Shown: positions 34,208-44,057 of the stretch, piece after piece
Numbering within the stretch: position 1 is the first letter of the stretch
Layout: the number at the start of each line of letters is the position of its first letter
NCBI RefSeq assembly: GCF_024436035.1
Contig: NZ_JANFNG010000002.1
Coordinates: 496,001 to 560,000 of the forward strand
Length of the DNA: 64,000 bases
Direction: 5' to 3'
Source of the DNA: Streptomyces humicola
GTDB lineage: Bacteria; Actinomycetota; Actinomycetes; Streptomycetales; Streptomycetaceae
The notes under the pieces: model-generated
Told to the model about the DNA's origin: nothing
The model's input: only the letters and a program-made list of their open reading frames with translations
Databases searched by the model: none
Position numbers and translations under genes: made by a program

Positions 34208-34864
34208 TCAAAGGAGCGCTCCTTCCAGTGCGCCAGGTTCGCCGTCGCGCGCGATACGCGTCCGGAGCCACCAGGCACGCAAGCCGGCGATCACCAGGAC
34301 GAAATAGATGACGTAGACCAGGGCGGAGAAGGCCAGCCCGCTGGTGAAGGCGAGCGGGACGCCCACCAGGTCCACCGCGAGCCATGCGAACCAGAACTCC
34401 ACCCAGCCGCGCGCCTGGGCGACCATCGCGGCGAGTGTGCCGACGAAGATGTAGGCGTCCGGCCAGGGGTTCCACGACAGCACCGGGAACGCCGTGAACA
34501 GGCCGCCGACGGCGAGCGTTCCCGCTGCCGTGGCGGCCGCCAGCCAGCAGCGCTCGCGCCGGCTCGCGAACCGGACGGCGACCTCGCCCGTGTCGTGGCG
34601 GCCGCGCCGCCAGCGGTCCCAGCCCCAGACGGCGACGGCGATGACGACGAGCTGCTTGCCGACCCCGCCGCCGAGGTGGGCCGTGGCGTAGGCGACGACC
34701 AGCACCAGGCCGGAGAGCAGCTGGGCGGGCCAGGTCAGCATCGAGCGGCGCCAGCCGAGGGCGAGCGCGGCGAGACCGAGCACGTTGCCGATCACGTCGG
34801 ACCGGATGACGTGCTGGCCGAGGACGGTGAAGGCCTGGCCGGACAGCCAGCCGAACGCGTTCAT
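34208..34864 (-). CDS. pnuX: PnuC-family transporter, probably riboflavin importer PnuX
   Basis: A 218-residue membrane protein of the PnuC family with seven or so predicted segments. [32 protein letters not shown] and [18 protein letters not shown] correspond to conserved PnuC helices. PnuC proteins carry nicotinamide riboside. The branch that lies inside FMN-switch riboflavin operons of actinobacteria (PnuX) transports riboflavin, and this position is the reason for the call. ATG overlaps the ribE stop by four bases (ATGA), so it is coupled to riboflavin synthase. Confidence 0.85.
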   Translation of the reverse strand: MNAFGWLSGQAFTVLGQHVIRSDVIGNVLGLAALALGWRRSMLTWPAQLLSGLVLVVAYATAHLGGGVGKQLVVIAVAVWGWDRWRRGRHDTGEVAVRFASRRERCWLAAATAAGTLAVGGLFTAFPVLSWNPWPDAYIFVGTLAAMVAQARGWVEFWFAWLAVDLVGVPLAFTSGLAFSALVYVIYFVLVIAGLRAWWLRTRIARDGEPGALEGALL

Positions 34865-35466
34865 GAGGCCGTCTCCGCCCGGTCGCCGAGGAGCCGCTCG
34901 ACGTACTTGGCGAGGACGTCGACTTCGAGGTTGACCGGGTCGCCGGGCTGCTTGATGCCCAGCGTGGTCAGGGCGAGGGTGGTCGGGATCAGGCTGACGG
35001 TGAAGAAGTCGTGGGCCGCGTCGACGACGGTGAGGCTGATGCCGTCGACGGTGATGGATCCCTTCTCGACGACGTAGCGGGCCAGCGCCGCGGGGAGCGA
35101 GATCTTGACGACCTCCCAGTGTTCACCGGGGGTGCGCTCGACAATCGTGCCTGTGCCGTCGACGTGGCCCTGGACCAGGTGGCCGCCGAGGCGTGCGCCG
35201 AGCGCCATGGGGCGCTCCAGGTTGACCCGGGAGCCGGGGCGGAGCACGCCGAGGCTGCTGCGGTTCAGCGTCTCGGCCATCACGTCGGCGGTGAAGGTGC
35301 CGTCCGCGGTGTCGACGACGGTGAGGCACACACCGTTGACGGCGATCGAGTCGCCGTGCTTGGCGTCCTCGGTGACGAACGGGCCGCGCAGGGTGAAGCG
35401 GCAGGAGTCACCGAGTTCCTCGACGGCGACGACCTCACCGAGCTCTTCGACGATTCCGGTGAACAC
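34861..35466 (-). CDS. ribE: Riboflavin synthase alpha chain
   Basis: A 201-residue enzyme that dismutates two lumazine molecules to riboflavin. It consists of two similar lumazine-binding barrels, seen as MFTGIVEELGEV with GDSIAVNGVCLTV in the first, and GHLVQGHVDGTGTIV with KGSITVDGISLTVV in the second. The GTG start is directly next to the ribD stop (TGA-GTG), so translation is coupled. The gene is often named ribC or ribE depending on the species; the function is not in doubt. Confidence 0.96.
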   Translation of the reverse strand: MFTGIVEELGEVVAVEELGDSCRFTLRGPFVTEDAKHGDSIAVNGVCLTVVDTADGTFTADVMAETLNRSSLGVLRPGSRVNLERPMALGARLGGHLVQGHVDGTGTIVERTPGEHWEVVKISLPAALARYVVEKGSITVDGISLTVVDAAHDFFTVSLIPTTLALTTLGIKQPGDPVNLEVDVLAKYVERLLGDRAETAS

Positions 35467-36609
35467 TCAGCTCTCCTCGGTGGCGGGGACGGACGGGACG
35501 TGGTGCGGCGGGTAGGCGGTGACGCGCAGGTCGGGGCCGAGGCGCGATGTCTCGGCGATGGTGAGCCGCAGCGCCTGGCCGATGGTGGTGACGCCGCAGT
35601 CGCCGAGAACGGCGGGGCCGGCGCCGAGCAGGACGGGGGCGATGTAGCCGACGGCCTTGTCGATGGCGCCCGCGGCGGCGAACGCTCCGGCGAGGGTGGG
35701 GCCGCCTTCGAGCAGGACCGAGCGCACACCGCGCTCGTCCAGCGCGGCGAGCAGTGCGGCAATGTCCAGGCCCCGTCCGCCCGCGGCGCGCGGCAGGCGC
35801 GCCACCTGCGCGTGGCCCTCGAGGTGGCCGGTCCCGGCGTCCTCGGCGACGGCCACCAGGGTGGGGGCGGCGGAGTCGAGGACGCGCGCGCCGGGCTTCA
35901 CCGTGGCCTCGGTGTCGACGACGACGCGCAGCGGCTGGCTGACGTCGCTGTGCGCACCGCGCACGGCGAGGTGCGGGTCGTCGGCGTGCAGGGTGCCGGA
36001 GCCGACGACGATCGCATCGGCCTGGGCCCGCAGCCGATGCACGTCTGCGCGGGCTTCGGCCGAGGTGATCCAGCGGCTGGTGCCGTCGGCGGCGGCGGTG
36101 CGCCCGTCGAGCGTGGCTGCGTACTTCCACAGCACGAAGGGACGGCCGAGCCGCATCGAGGTGAGCCATGCCTCGTTGCCGCGCGCGGCCTCGTCCTCCA
36201 GCAGCCCGGCCTGGACGTCGATCCCGGCGGCGCGCAGCGTCTGCGCCCCGCCGGTTGCGGTGGGGTTCGGGTCGCCGACGGCATAGACGACGCGGGCGAT
36301 CCCGGCATCGACGAGCGCACGTGCGCAGGGGCCGGTGCGGCCGGTGTGGTTGCAGGGCTCGAGGGTGACGACGGCGGTGCCGCCCCGGGCGCGTTCCCCG
36401 GCGGCGCGCAGCGCGTGGACCTCGGCGTGCGGGCCGCCCGCACGCTGGTGCCACCCCTCCCCCGCCACGCGGCCGTCGGCGTCGAGCACGACGCACCCGA
36501 CGACCGGGTTCGGGCTGGTGAAGCCGAGGCCGCGGGCGGCGAGGCGGATCGCGCGTCGCATCGCGTGGCGCTCCCGCTCGGGAGCTGCGGCTGCGGCTGG
36601 GGTGGCCAC
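35467..36609 (-). CDS. ribD: Bifunctional riboflavin deaminase-reductase
   Basis: A 380-residue protein performing the deamination and side-chain reduction steps of riboflavin synthesis. The N-terminal deaminase (to about residue 155) has the zinc motif PHAEVHAL and TLEPCNHTGRTGPCARAL. The C-terminal reductase has KYAATLDGRTAAADGTSRWI and VLLEGGPTLAGAF. The GTG at 36609 is preferred because AGGAGG lies five bases upstream. It is the first gene of the rib operon, 160 bp downstream of the FMN riboswitch. Confidence 0.95.
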   Translation of the reverse strand: MATPAAAAAPERERHAMRRAIRLAARGLGFTSPNPVVGCVVLDADGRVAGEGWHQRAGGPHAEVHALRAAGERARGGTAVVTLEPCNHTGRTGPCARALVDAGIARVVYAVGDPNPTATGGAQTLRAAGIDVQAGLLEDEAARGNEAWLTSMRLGRPFVLWKYAATLDGRTAAADGTSRWITSAEARADVHRLRAQADAIVVGSGTLHADDPHLAVRGAHSDVSQPLRVVVDTEATVKPGARVLDSAAPTLVAVAEDAGTGHLEGHAQVARLPRAAGGRGLDIAALLAALDERGVRSVLLEGGPTLAGAFAAAGAIDKAVGYIAPVLLGAGPAVLGDCGVTTIGQALRLTIAETSRLGPDLRVTAYPPHHVPSVPATEES

Positions 36610-36770
36610 CGGGTCCTCCTGCCTCTTCGGGCACGGACTCCGGGGCGATGTGGGACCTAGCGGATGATCGCATCGGGTGACGCCGGGGGCCGGCGAAATG
36701 GCCTCCGCACGCGGTTGATCTTCTCCGCGCACGCCAGCCGCCGACGGCGGCGTACCGATGACGAACCGCC

Positions 36771-36899
36771 GCGCACTGCCTCCCATCCGGACTTTAACCG
36801 TCGGTCCAGGAATTTCACCTGATCAACCGGCCGCTGGCTGCGGACGGGTCGCGGACTTTAACCGCCGGTTCGGAGTTTCACCGACCCCGGAGTGCGCTT
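36771..36899 (-). ncRNA. FMN riboswitch (RFN element)
   Basis: Read on the minus strand, the element has the highly conserved FMN-aptamer blocks: CTCCGGGGTCGGTGAAA at the 5' side, two copies of CGGTTAAAGTCCG-type sequence, the CAGGTGAAATTCCTG-type loop and the closing GGATGGGAGGCAGTGCGC. Spacing and order match RFN elements. It controls ribD-ribE-pnuX-ribBA-ribH downstream, lowering expression when FMN is abundant. Whether it acts on transcription or translation is not evident from the sequence. Confidence 0.97.
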
Positions 36900-37003
36900 A
36901 CGTCACTGGTACAGACCCAGTCTGCCACGCCCGGTAGGAGCCTTGCGGGCCGGATCCTGTGGTGTGACTCACAACTGTTCTCGACAACTTCGCCATATAA
37001 GGA

Positions 37004-37894
37004 TCAATGGGGCGGCTGCGCGGTCTCCGGCGCGGGCGGACGGTCGCCGGGCGAGGCGGACGAGAAGTCCTGCAGCCCGATCACGCGCAGCAGTTGGAGC
37101 CTGGTCTGCGACTCGCTGCGGGGCCGTGCGGTGTAGACGATCAGGCGCTGGTCGTGCTCGCCGCTGAGCAGCACTTCGCAGTCGAGTTCGAGCAGCCCGA
37201 CGACGGGGTGGACGAAGCGCTTGGTATCGCGCCGTCGCACGGCCGCCTCATGTGCCTCCCACAGCTGGGCGAACTCCGGGCTCTCCGCCCTGAGCCCGGA
37301 CACGAGCCGGGCCGCGTGCGCGTCATCCGGCCGGGCGGCGAGCACCGCCCGCAGATTGGCGACGTGCGCCCGTGCCAGCTCGGCCCGGTCCTCGGGAGGG
37401 ACGATCTCCCGCGCCCGAGGGTCGGTGAAGTACCTGAGAACGACGTTGCGTTGGTCCGCATGACGTGCGGAGGCGTCCCCGACCAGGGCCGCCGCCATGG
37501 GATTCTGCGCCAGCACGTCCCCGACGTCGCTGACCACCTGCGCGGGCGTGTCGTCGAGCCGGTCCAGGATCAGCAGCAGCCCCGGCCGTACGTGCCCGCT
37601 CGCCCTGCGGTCCCGGGGCGGTTCCTCGCCCGCGAGGAGGAAGAGGTGATCGCGCTCGTCGTCGCTCAGCCGCAGGGCACGTGCGACGGCGGCGAGGATC
37701 TGCCGAGAGGGCCGCGGCCCCCGCGCCTGCTCCAGCCGCGTGTAGTAGTCCGTCGACATCCCGGCGAGGTGCGCCACCTCCTCCCGGCGCAGTCCCGGGG
37801 TGCGGCGGCGTGCGCCGAGCGGCAGCCCCACGTCGGCCGGCGCGAGGCGCTCGCGGCTGCGGCGCAGGAAATCGGCGAGTTGCGTGCGGTCCAC
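37004..37894 (-). CDS. XRE-family regulator with MmyB-like ligand domain
   Basis: A 296-residue transcriptional regulator. Residues 1-75 contain an XRE helix-turn-helix (LRREEVAHLAGMSTDYYTRLEQARGPRPS). The rest is the MmyB-like domain common in actinomycetes (GDVLAQNPMAAALVGD, RNVVLRYFTDPRAREI, HPVVGLLELDCEVLLSGEHDQRLIVYTA), thought to bind a small hydrophobic ligand. The GTG start lies directly before DRTQLADFLRRSRERL. Regulators of this type are frequently divergent from a short-chain NAD(P)-binding oxidoreductase. The divergent neighbour here is such a gene, but broken. Confidence 0.92.
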   Translation of the reverse strand: MDRTQLADFLRRSRERLAPADVGLPLGARRRTPGLRREEVAHLAGMSTDYYTRLEQARGPRPSRQILAAVARALRLSDDERDHLFLLAGEEPPRDRRASGHVRPGLLLILDRLDDTPAQVVSDVGDVLAQNPMAAALVGDASARHADQRNVVLRYFTDPRAREIVPPEDRAELARAHVANLRAVLAARPDDAHAARLVSGLRAESPEFAQLWEAHEAAVRRRDTKRFVHPVVGLLELDCEVLLSGEHDQRLIVYTARPRSESQTRLQLLRVIGLQDFSSASPGDRPPAPETAQPPH

Positions 37895-38026
37895 ACGGTC
37901 AGCATGCGGGGCGGCCGCGGGCGTATCCAGGGTCTGCCGGTCCCCGGATCAGCAGGTCTGTCCCGCTCCCGTCCGCGCTGCCGCAGTGTTCTCGCAGATC
38001 GGCGGACGGAACGGAAGGAGCAGACC

Positions 38027-38350
38027 GTGCTGACGTTGGTGACGGGTGTGACGGGACAGGTGGGCGCCGGTTCGTGCGACTGTGCACCAGGCCGATGTGG
38101 CGCAGGGTCTGCTGCGGCTGCTGCTCGCACCGGGCGTCGCCGGGCGCAAGTACAACATCGCCGAGACGCACCGGTCACCGCGGTGGAGCTGCACCAGGTC
38201 AACGGTGTCCCCGTGCCACAGGGCATGGGCGAGCGGCACGACACGGACCCGTGGTCCGGCATCGTCTCCACCGCGCGGATCCGGCGTGAACTGGGCCTCA
38301 GGCCGCTGTACCCGTCGGTGTGGACGGCGCGGGACGCGGGCGTGATCTGA
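38027..38350 (+). pseudogene. Remnant of an NAD(P)-binding SDR/NmrA-type oxidoreductase
   Basis: Three collinear fragments of one protein lie in shifted frames. From the GTG at 38027 (GGAAGGAG upstream) the Rossmann start VLTLVTGVTGQVG is readable. Then, in another frame, comes HQADVAQGLLRLLLAPGVAGRKYNIAE. After a further shift near 38166, back in the first frame, VTAVELHQVNGVPVP runs to ARDAGVI and stop. An intact relative would be about 300 residues, so roughly 200 central codons are missing between the first two pieces, and one or two bases are lost between the second and third. The divergent XRE regulator is probably its former controller. Confidence 0.85.
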
Positions 38351-38463
38351 CGTCGACGACGTGACGTTGGCGACGACGTGACGTTGACGTCCGGATCGGC
38401 CGCCCGGGGGATCCGGCGCCGTGGCGGACGGGCGGGGGCGCCCCCGGCTGGGACGCTGGGCGG

Positions 38464-39219
38464 GTGACCACCGATGCCCCGGCCCCCCGCGCACCGCTGT
38501 GCCTCGGCGCCGTGGTGGCGCGGATGCAGGCGATCGGGGAATCGCTGCCCGCGGGCGACGGGGTCGCGGTCTTCAACGGGGTCTATCTGTCGGTCACCGA
38601 GGAGCTGGAGCGCAGACTTGGCGACGGGTTCTTCCGGGACCCCGGCGCCACGGCCCGGTTGGCGGTGGTCTTCGCCCAGCGTTACCTCGCCGCCGTCGAG
38701 CCGGATGCTCCGGGCCGCCGGCCACCCGCGTGCTGGCGGCCGTTGCTGCAGCTGCGCCATCACGGTGGGATTCATCCGGTCCAGTTCGCGCTCGCCGGGA
38801 TCAACGCCCACGTCGGCCACGACCTGCCGCTCGCCGTGGTGGACACCTGCCGCTCCCTCGGCTGCGGCCCGCACCGCATCGAGCGGGACTTCGAACGGGT
38901 GGGCCGCATGCTGGAGGCGATCGAGGAGCGGGTCCGCGAGGAGCTGATGCCCGGCCCCGATCTGCTGGACGTGGCCGACCCGCTCACCCACCTGATCGCC
39001 TCGTGGGAGCTGGAGCAGGCGAGGCAGGGGGCCTGGTCCGCCGCTCGCGTCCTGTGGGACGTGCGCGAACTCCCCATGCTCTACGAGGAGTTCGCGCACA
39101 GCCTCGACACGGGCGCCGGGCTCGTCAGCCGCTGTCTGCTGACTCCCCTTGGCCGCCGTCACCGAGCGGCGCTGCCGCCTCAGTCCTCGGGCAGCTCGAC
39201 GGGGGCGATCTCCTCGTAG
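38464..39219 (+). CDS. DUF5995 family protein
   Basis: A 251-residue soluble protein of the DUF5995 family, largely alpha-helical. Typical segments are VVARMQAIGESLPAGDGVAVFNGVYLSVTEEL near the start, HPVQFALAGINAHVGHDLPLAVVDTC in the middle and HRIERDFERVGRMLEAIE. Conserved Asn and His residues in these blocks hint at a ligand or metal site, but the function is unknown. The GTG start is at 38464. Its last 40 bases overlap the convergent davB-like gene, so the C-terminal 13 residues are probably not conserved. Confidence 0.8.
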   Translation: MTTDAPAPRAPLCLGAVVARMQAIGESLPAGDGVAVFNGVYLSVTEELERRLGDGFFRDPGATARLAVVFAQRYLAAVEPDAPGRRPPACWRPLLQLRHHGGIHPVQFALAGINAHVGHDLPLAVVDTCRSLGCGPHRIERDFERVGRMLEAIEERVREELMPGPDLLDVADPLTHLIASWELEQARQGAWSAARVLWDVRELPMLYEEFAHSLDTGAGLVSRCLLTPLGRRHRAALPPQSSGSSTGAISS

Positions 39220-40892
39220 CGGTCGCCGGGGCCGGGGTTGGACGGGTCGGTTGCTCCGCCGAGGTGGTGCACCACGCCCCACACCGCGTTCAGCGCGGTC
39301 TGCACCGCGCCCTCGGCCCACCCCGCCGTCCACGAGATGTCGTCGCCCGCCAGGAAGAGGCCGCGCTTGTCCTGCGGCAGCCGGTCCTGCATGAAGTGGG
39401 TGAACAGGCGCCGCTGGTAGCGGTAGTGGCCGGGCAGGTTGGCCTTGAACGCGCCCATGAAGTACGGCTCGTTCTCCCAGGAGACGGTCACCGGGTTGCC
39501 GATGATGTGTCCGCGGATGTCGACGCCCGGGTAGATCTCGCCGAGCGACTTGAGCATGACCTCCATCCGCTCGTTGGCGGAGAGCGGCAGCCATTTGAGG
39601 CTGTCGTCGCACCACGTGTACGACAGGCACATCACCGCGGGCTTGTCCGGCCCGTCGTCGAGCAGGTAGGTGCCGCGCGTCATCCGGTCGGTGAGCGTCA
39701 TGCTCATCACGTCGCGCCCGGTCGCGGGGTCCTTGTCCAGCCAGAACGGCCGGTCGACGGGGACGAAGAGCTTGGAGGACTCCATGTAGTGGGTGCGCTC
39801 GATCGCCGTCCAGTGGTCGATCGGGAAGAGCGCGTCGTCACAGGAGATCTTCGACAGCAGCATCCAGCTCTGGGCCGTGAAGACTACTGCCTTGTAAGAG
39901 CGGATGTCGCCGGTGGCGTCGGTGACGGTGATCCGGTTGCCCGCGGTGCGGTGCAGCCGGGTGACGGCCGGGCGCGGTTCGCCGCCGTGCAGGGACTTCA
40001 GCGAGGTGCCCGGCGCCCAGTGCACCAGCTTGGCGGGCCCGTCGGCCCACAGCCGCAGCGGGAGCTGCTGGCTGCCGCCGACGATGCCGCGGTGGTCGTC
40101 GTCGGCACCGGTGTAGACGACGCGCAGGATCTCCAGGATCGAGTTGGGGAAGTCGGTGTCCCAGCCGCCGGTTCCGAAGCCGACCTGGCCGAAGATCTCA
40201 CGGTGCCGGAAGCCGGAGAACGCCGGGGAGTCGCACAGGAACCCGTAGAAAGTCTGGTTGTCGAGCTTCTCGACGAGCTCCGCCCAGATGCGGCGGATCG
40301 TTTCCACGTCCCGGTCGCGGATGGCGCGCTGCATGTCGCTGAAGCGCGCGCCGTCCTCGAGGCAGGCGTTCCAGGCGTCCATCACCTGGTGGTAGACCTC
40401 GGGCAGCTCGTCGAGGGTGCGGGCGTAGTGCGACTCACCCTTGAGGTCGACGACGGTCGACGGGGTCACCGGCGCGAGCGGATTGGGGAACGGCTTGGTG
40501 TCCAGGCCCATCCGGTCGACATAGTGCTGGAAGGCGGTCGAGCTCGGCGGGAAGCGCATGGCGCCCATCTCCGCCGTCAACTCCTCGTCGCAGCCGTCGA
40601 ATCCGACCGTGCGCAGCCGCCCGCCGATCCGGTCGGCCTCGTAGACGACCGGCTTGAGGCCGAGCTTCATCAGTTCGTACGCGGCGACGATGCCGGAGAG
40701 CCCGCCGCCGACGACGGCGACCTCGGTGCCGTGCTCGGTCGCGGGTATCGACCCGAGGCCGGCGGGGTGTGCGAGGTAGTCGTCGTAGGGGAAGGGGAAG
40801 TCGGGGCCGAACATGGTGATCGGCGCGTCGGTTGCGCCGTGCTGCTCGTCCTGGACGGCGTCGTGGACGGCGGTGGGCACCGTGGACGTCAT
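39180..40892 (-). CDS. davB: L-lysine 2-monooxygenase-like flavoprotein (DavB family)
   Basis: A 570-residue flavin amine oxidase-family enzyme. PITMFGPDFPFPYDDYLAHP, HPAGLGSIPA, the FAD-binding VAVVGGGLSGIVAAYELMKLG, the RIGGRLR arginine motif, REIFGQVGFGTGGWDTDFPN and the C-terminal FLAGDDISWTAGWAEGAVQTALN track Pseudomonas lysine 2-monooxygenase along its whole length. That enzyme oxidatively decarboxylates lysine to 5-aminovaleramide. Tryptophan 2-monooxygenase is the nearest alternative. The next gene upstream is a davA-like amidase 44 bp away on the same strand, which supports lysine. The 3' end overlaps the convergent DUF5995 gene. Confidence 0.85.
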   Translation of the reverse strand: MTSTVPTAVHDAVQDEQHGATDAPITMFGPDFPFPYDDYLAHPAGLGSIPATEHGTEVAVVGGGLSGIVAAYELMKLGLKPVVYEADRIGGRLRTVGFDGCDEELTAEMGAMRFPPSSTAFQHYVDRMGLDTKPFPNPLAPVTPSTVVDLKGESHYARTLDELPEVYHQVMDAWNACLEDGARFSDMQRAIRDRDVETIRRIWAELVEKLDNQTFYGFLCDSPAFSGFRHREIFGQVGFGTGGWDTDFPNSILEILRVVYTGADDDHRGIVGGSQQLPLRLWADGPAKLVHWAPGTSLKSLHGGEPRPAVTRLHRTAGNRITVTDATGDIRSYKAVVFTAQSWMLLSKISCDDALFPIDHWTAIERTHYMESSKLFVPVDRPFWLDKDPATGRDVMSMTLTDRMTRGTYLLDDGPDKPAVMCLSYTWCDDSLKWLPLSANERMEVMLKSLGEIYPGVDIRGHIIGNPVTVSWENEPYFMGAFKANLPGHYRYQRRLFTHFMQDRLPQDKRGLFLAGDDISWTAGWAEGAVQTALNAVWGVVHHLGGATDPSNPGPGDRYEEIAPVELPED

Positions 40893-40936
40893 CGGCGTAC
40901 TGCTCCTCGGGCGAAGGGGTGGTTCCGTAACGGAGG

Positions 40937-41740
40937 TCAGGTGAGGGGGGTGTACAGCTCGGGGCGCCGGTCGCGCAGGTACGGGAGCTGTTCGCGGGAG
41001 GCGGCGAGCAGCGCGGGGTCGACGTCGGCGAGGACGAACTCGTCCGCGCCGGATCCCGCGCGGGCGCGGACCAGGCCGTCGGGCCCGGCCAGGCAGCTCA
41101 GTCCGGTGAAGTGGAACTCGCCCTCGGCGCCGGTGCGGTTGGAGTAGGCCACGTAGAGCTGGCTCTCGTACGCGCGGGCCGGGACGAGGGTCTGGGCGAC
41201 GAACTCGTACGGGCTCATCAAAGCGGTGGGGACGACGAGCAGATCGGTGCCGGCGAGCGCATGCGCCCGCACGTTCTCGGGGAACTCGACGTCGTAGCAG
41301 ATCAGCAGGCCGACGGTGAGGCCACCGAGTTCTGCCTGGACGACGGTGGTCTCACCTGGGGTGAAGTGGCCGGTCTCGAAGTCGCCGAACAGGTGCGTCT
41401 TGCGGTAGTTGGCGAGCCGGTGGCCGTCGGGGCCGATCAGCTGGGCCGAGTTGAAGACCCCGCATCCGTCGCGCTCCGGATATCCGTAGACGACGGCGAG
41501 ACCGTGCTCGGCGGCGATCTCCGCGACCCGGTGGGCGGCGGGCCCGTCGGCGGGCTCGGCGAGCGCGGCGACGGCGTCGCCGATCGCATAGCCGGTCAGG
41601 TACATCTCGGAGACGGCGAGCAGCCCGGCTCCCGCGGCCGCGGCGCGGCGGGCCGCCGCATCGAGCGCGTCCAGGCTCTCGGCGGGCGAGCCCGGGACGC
41701 CGCAGAGGCCTTGGTAGAGCGCGATACGAAGCGGCGTCAT
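40937..41740 (-). CDS. davA: 5-aminovaleramidase-like carbon-nitrogen hydrolase (DavA family)
   Basis: A 267-residue nitrilase-superfamily amidase. The catalytic triad is visible: Glu in VSEMYLTGYAIG, Lys in NYRKTHLFGDFE and Cys in LLICYDVEFPENVR. VVYGYPERDGCGVFNSAQLI and PYLRDRRPELY also match DavA, which hydrolyses 5-aminovaleramide to 5-aminovalerate. It would use the product of the following davB gene, so the two form a catabolic operon. The ATG at 41740 is chosen because MTPLRIALYQG is the conserved beginning; the ribosome-binding site is weak. Two direct repeats upstream may be an operator for the adjacent Lrp regulator. Confidence 0.85.
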   Translation of the reverse strand: MTPLRIALYQGLCGVPGSPAESLDALDAAARRAAAAGAGLLAVSEMYLTGYAIGDAVAALAEPADGPAAHRVAEIAAEHGLAVVYGYPERDGCGVFNSAQLIGPDGHRLANYRKTHLFGDFETGHFTPGETTVVQAELGGLTVGLLICYDVEFPENVRAHALAGTDLLVVPTALMSPYEFVAQTLVPARAYESQLYVAYSNRTGAEGEFHFTGLSCLAGPDGLVRARAGSGADEFVLADVDPALLAASREQLPYLRDRRPELYTPLT

Positions 41741-41837
41741 GGTTGCTCGTGACCGTTTCTCGTCGGGGGCGGGAGGACCTCTTGACGGTACGGGCCGCGT
41801 CAAAGCTGCGACAAGACGCGGATATTGCGGGATGACA

Positions 41838-41883
41838 GCCGATTCGTTGCGTCTTTTGCTCGCAGGACGCCGATTCGTTGCGT
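41838..41883. promoter_or_regulatory. Paired 15-bp direct repeats upstream of davA
   Basis: GCCGATTCGTTGCGT occurs at 41838-41852 and again, identical, at 41869-41883. The 31-bp period is close to three helical turns, so both copies face the same side of the DNA. They occupy the 147-bp gap between the lrp stop and the davA start, where a Lrp-type regulator would be expected to bind. Confidence 0.6.
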
Positions 41884-41887
41884 GCAG

Positions 41888-42343
41888 TCAGTTGGGCGAG
41901 CCGGAGGTGTAGCGGCGCAGCAGTGGTGAGAGCACCAGCACGGACTTGGTGCGGTCGACGAACGGCTCCCCCACGATCCGCTCCAGCACCGCTTCGAAGT
42001 GGCGCACGTCGGAGGCGAAGACGTGGACGATGGCGTCGGCTTCCCCCGTCACCGTGGAGGCCGAGACCACCTCCGGGTAGCGCTCCAGGCCGCGGCGGAT
42101 CGCGTCGGCGGAGGTGCTGCCGTGGCAGTACAGCTCGATATAGGCCTCGGTGGACCAGCCGAGCGCCGCGGGATCGACCCGGACGGTGAACCCGGTGATC
42201 GCACCGACCGCCAGCAGCCGGTCGACGCGGCGTTTGACGGCAGGGGCGGACAGGCCGACCTCGGCTCCGATATCGGCGTAGGAGCGGCGGGCGTCCTCGG
42301 CGAGGGCGTGCACGATGCGTTCGTCGAGGTCATTGAGGCGCAT
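41888..42343 (-). CDS. Lrp/AsnC-family regulator, probable controller of davAB
   Basis: A 151-residue feast/famine regulator. The winged helix is in residues 1-60 (LDERIVHALAEDARRSYADIGAEVGLSAPAVKRRVDRL). The RAM domain follows, with TVTGEADAIVHVFASDVRHFEAVLERIV. The C-terminal tail VLVLSPLLRRY is typical. The ATG at 42343 was chosen because MRLNDLDER is the usual opening; no ribosome-binding sequence is evident. It lies upstream of davA-davB on the same strand, making a lysine-responsive local regulator likely. Confidence 0.92.
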   Translation of the reverse strand: MRLNDLDERIVHALAEDARRSYADIGAEVGLSAPAVKRRVDRLLAVGAITGFTVRVDPAALGWSTEAYIELYCHGSTSADAIRRGLERYPEVVSASTVTGEADAIVHVFASDVRHFEAVLERIVGEPFVDRTKSVLVLSPLLRRYTSGSPN

Positions 42344-42455
42344 GGAGCCGATCGTCGCACGAAGCGGCAGCGCGCGGGGTCCGAAGGGTGATCCCCTGGA
42401 CCCCGCGAGCGCCACAGCCGCTTCGGCCGTTTCGGAGGCTTCGGCCGGTCCGGCG

Positions 42456-44000
<1,545 letters not shown>

Positions 44001-44057
44001 TCACATCGGAGGCGTCCCCGGCCATCCCGGCCGGGACCTCGCACCCCGGGAGGGGAC

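Noticed and set aside
38421-41147. A 908-codon open frame on the plus strand
   Set aside because: It is antisense to davB and davA; length results from high-GC third positions. Its residues do not form any recognisable domain, whereas the minus strand encodes two complete enzymes.
39180-41740. Indole-3-acetamide pathway (tryptophan monooxygenase plus hydrolase) for auxin synthesis
   Set aside because: The monooxygenase follows lysine monooxygenase motifs along its full length. The amidase is a nitrilase-fold DavA type, not the amidase-signature IaaH type, so lysine catabolism is the better reading.
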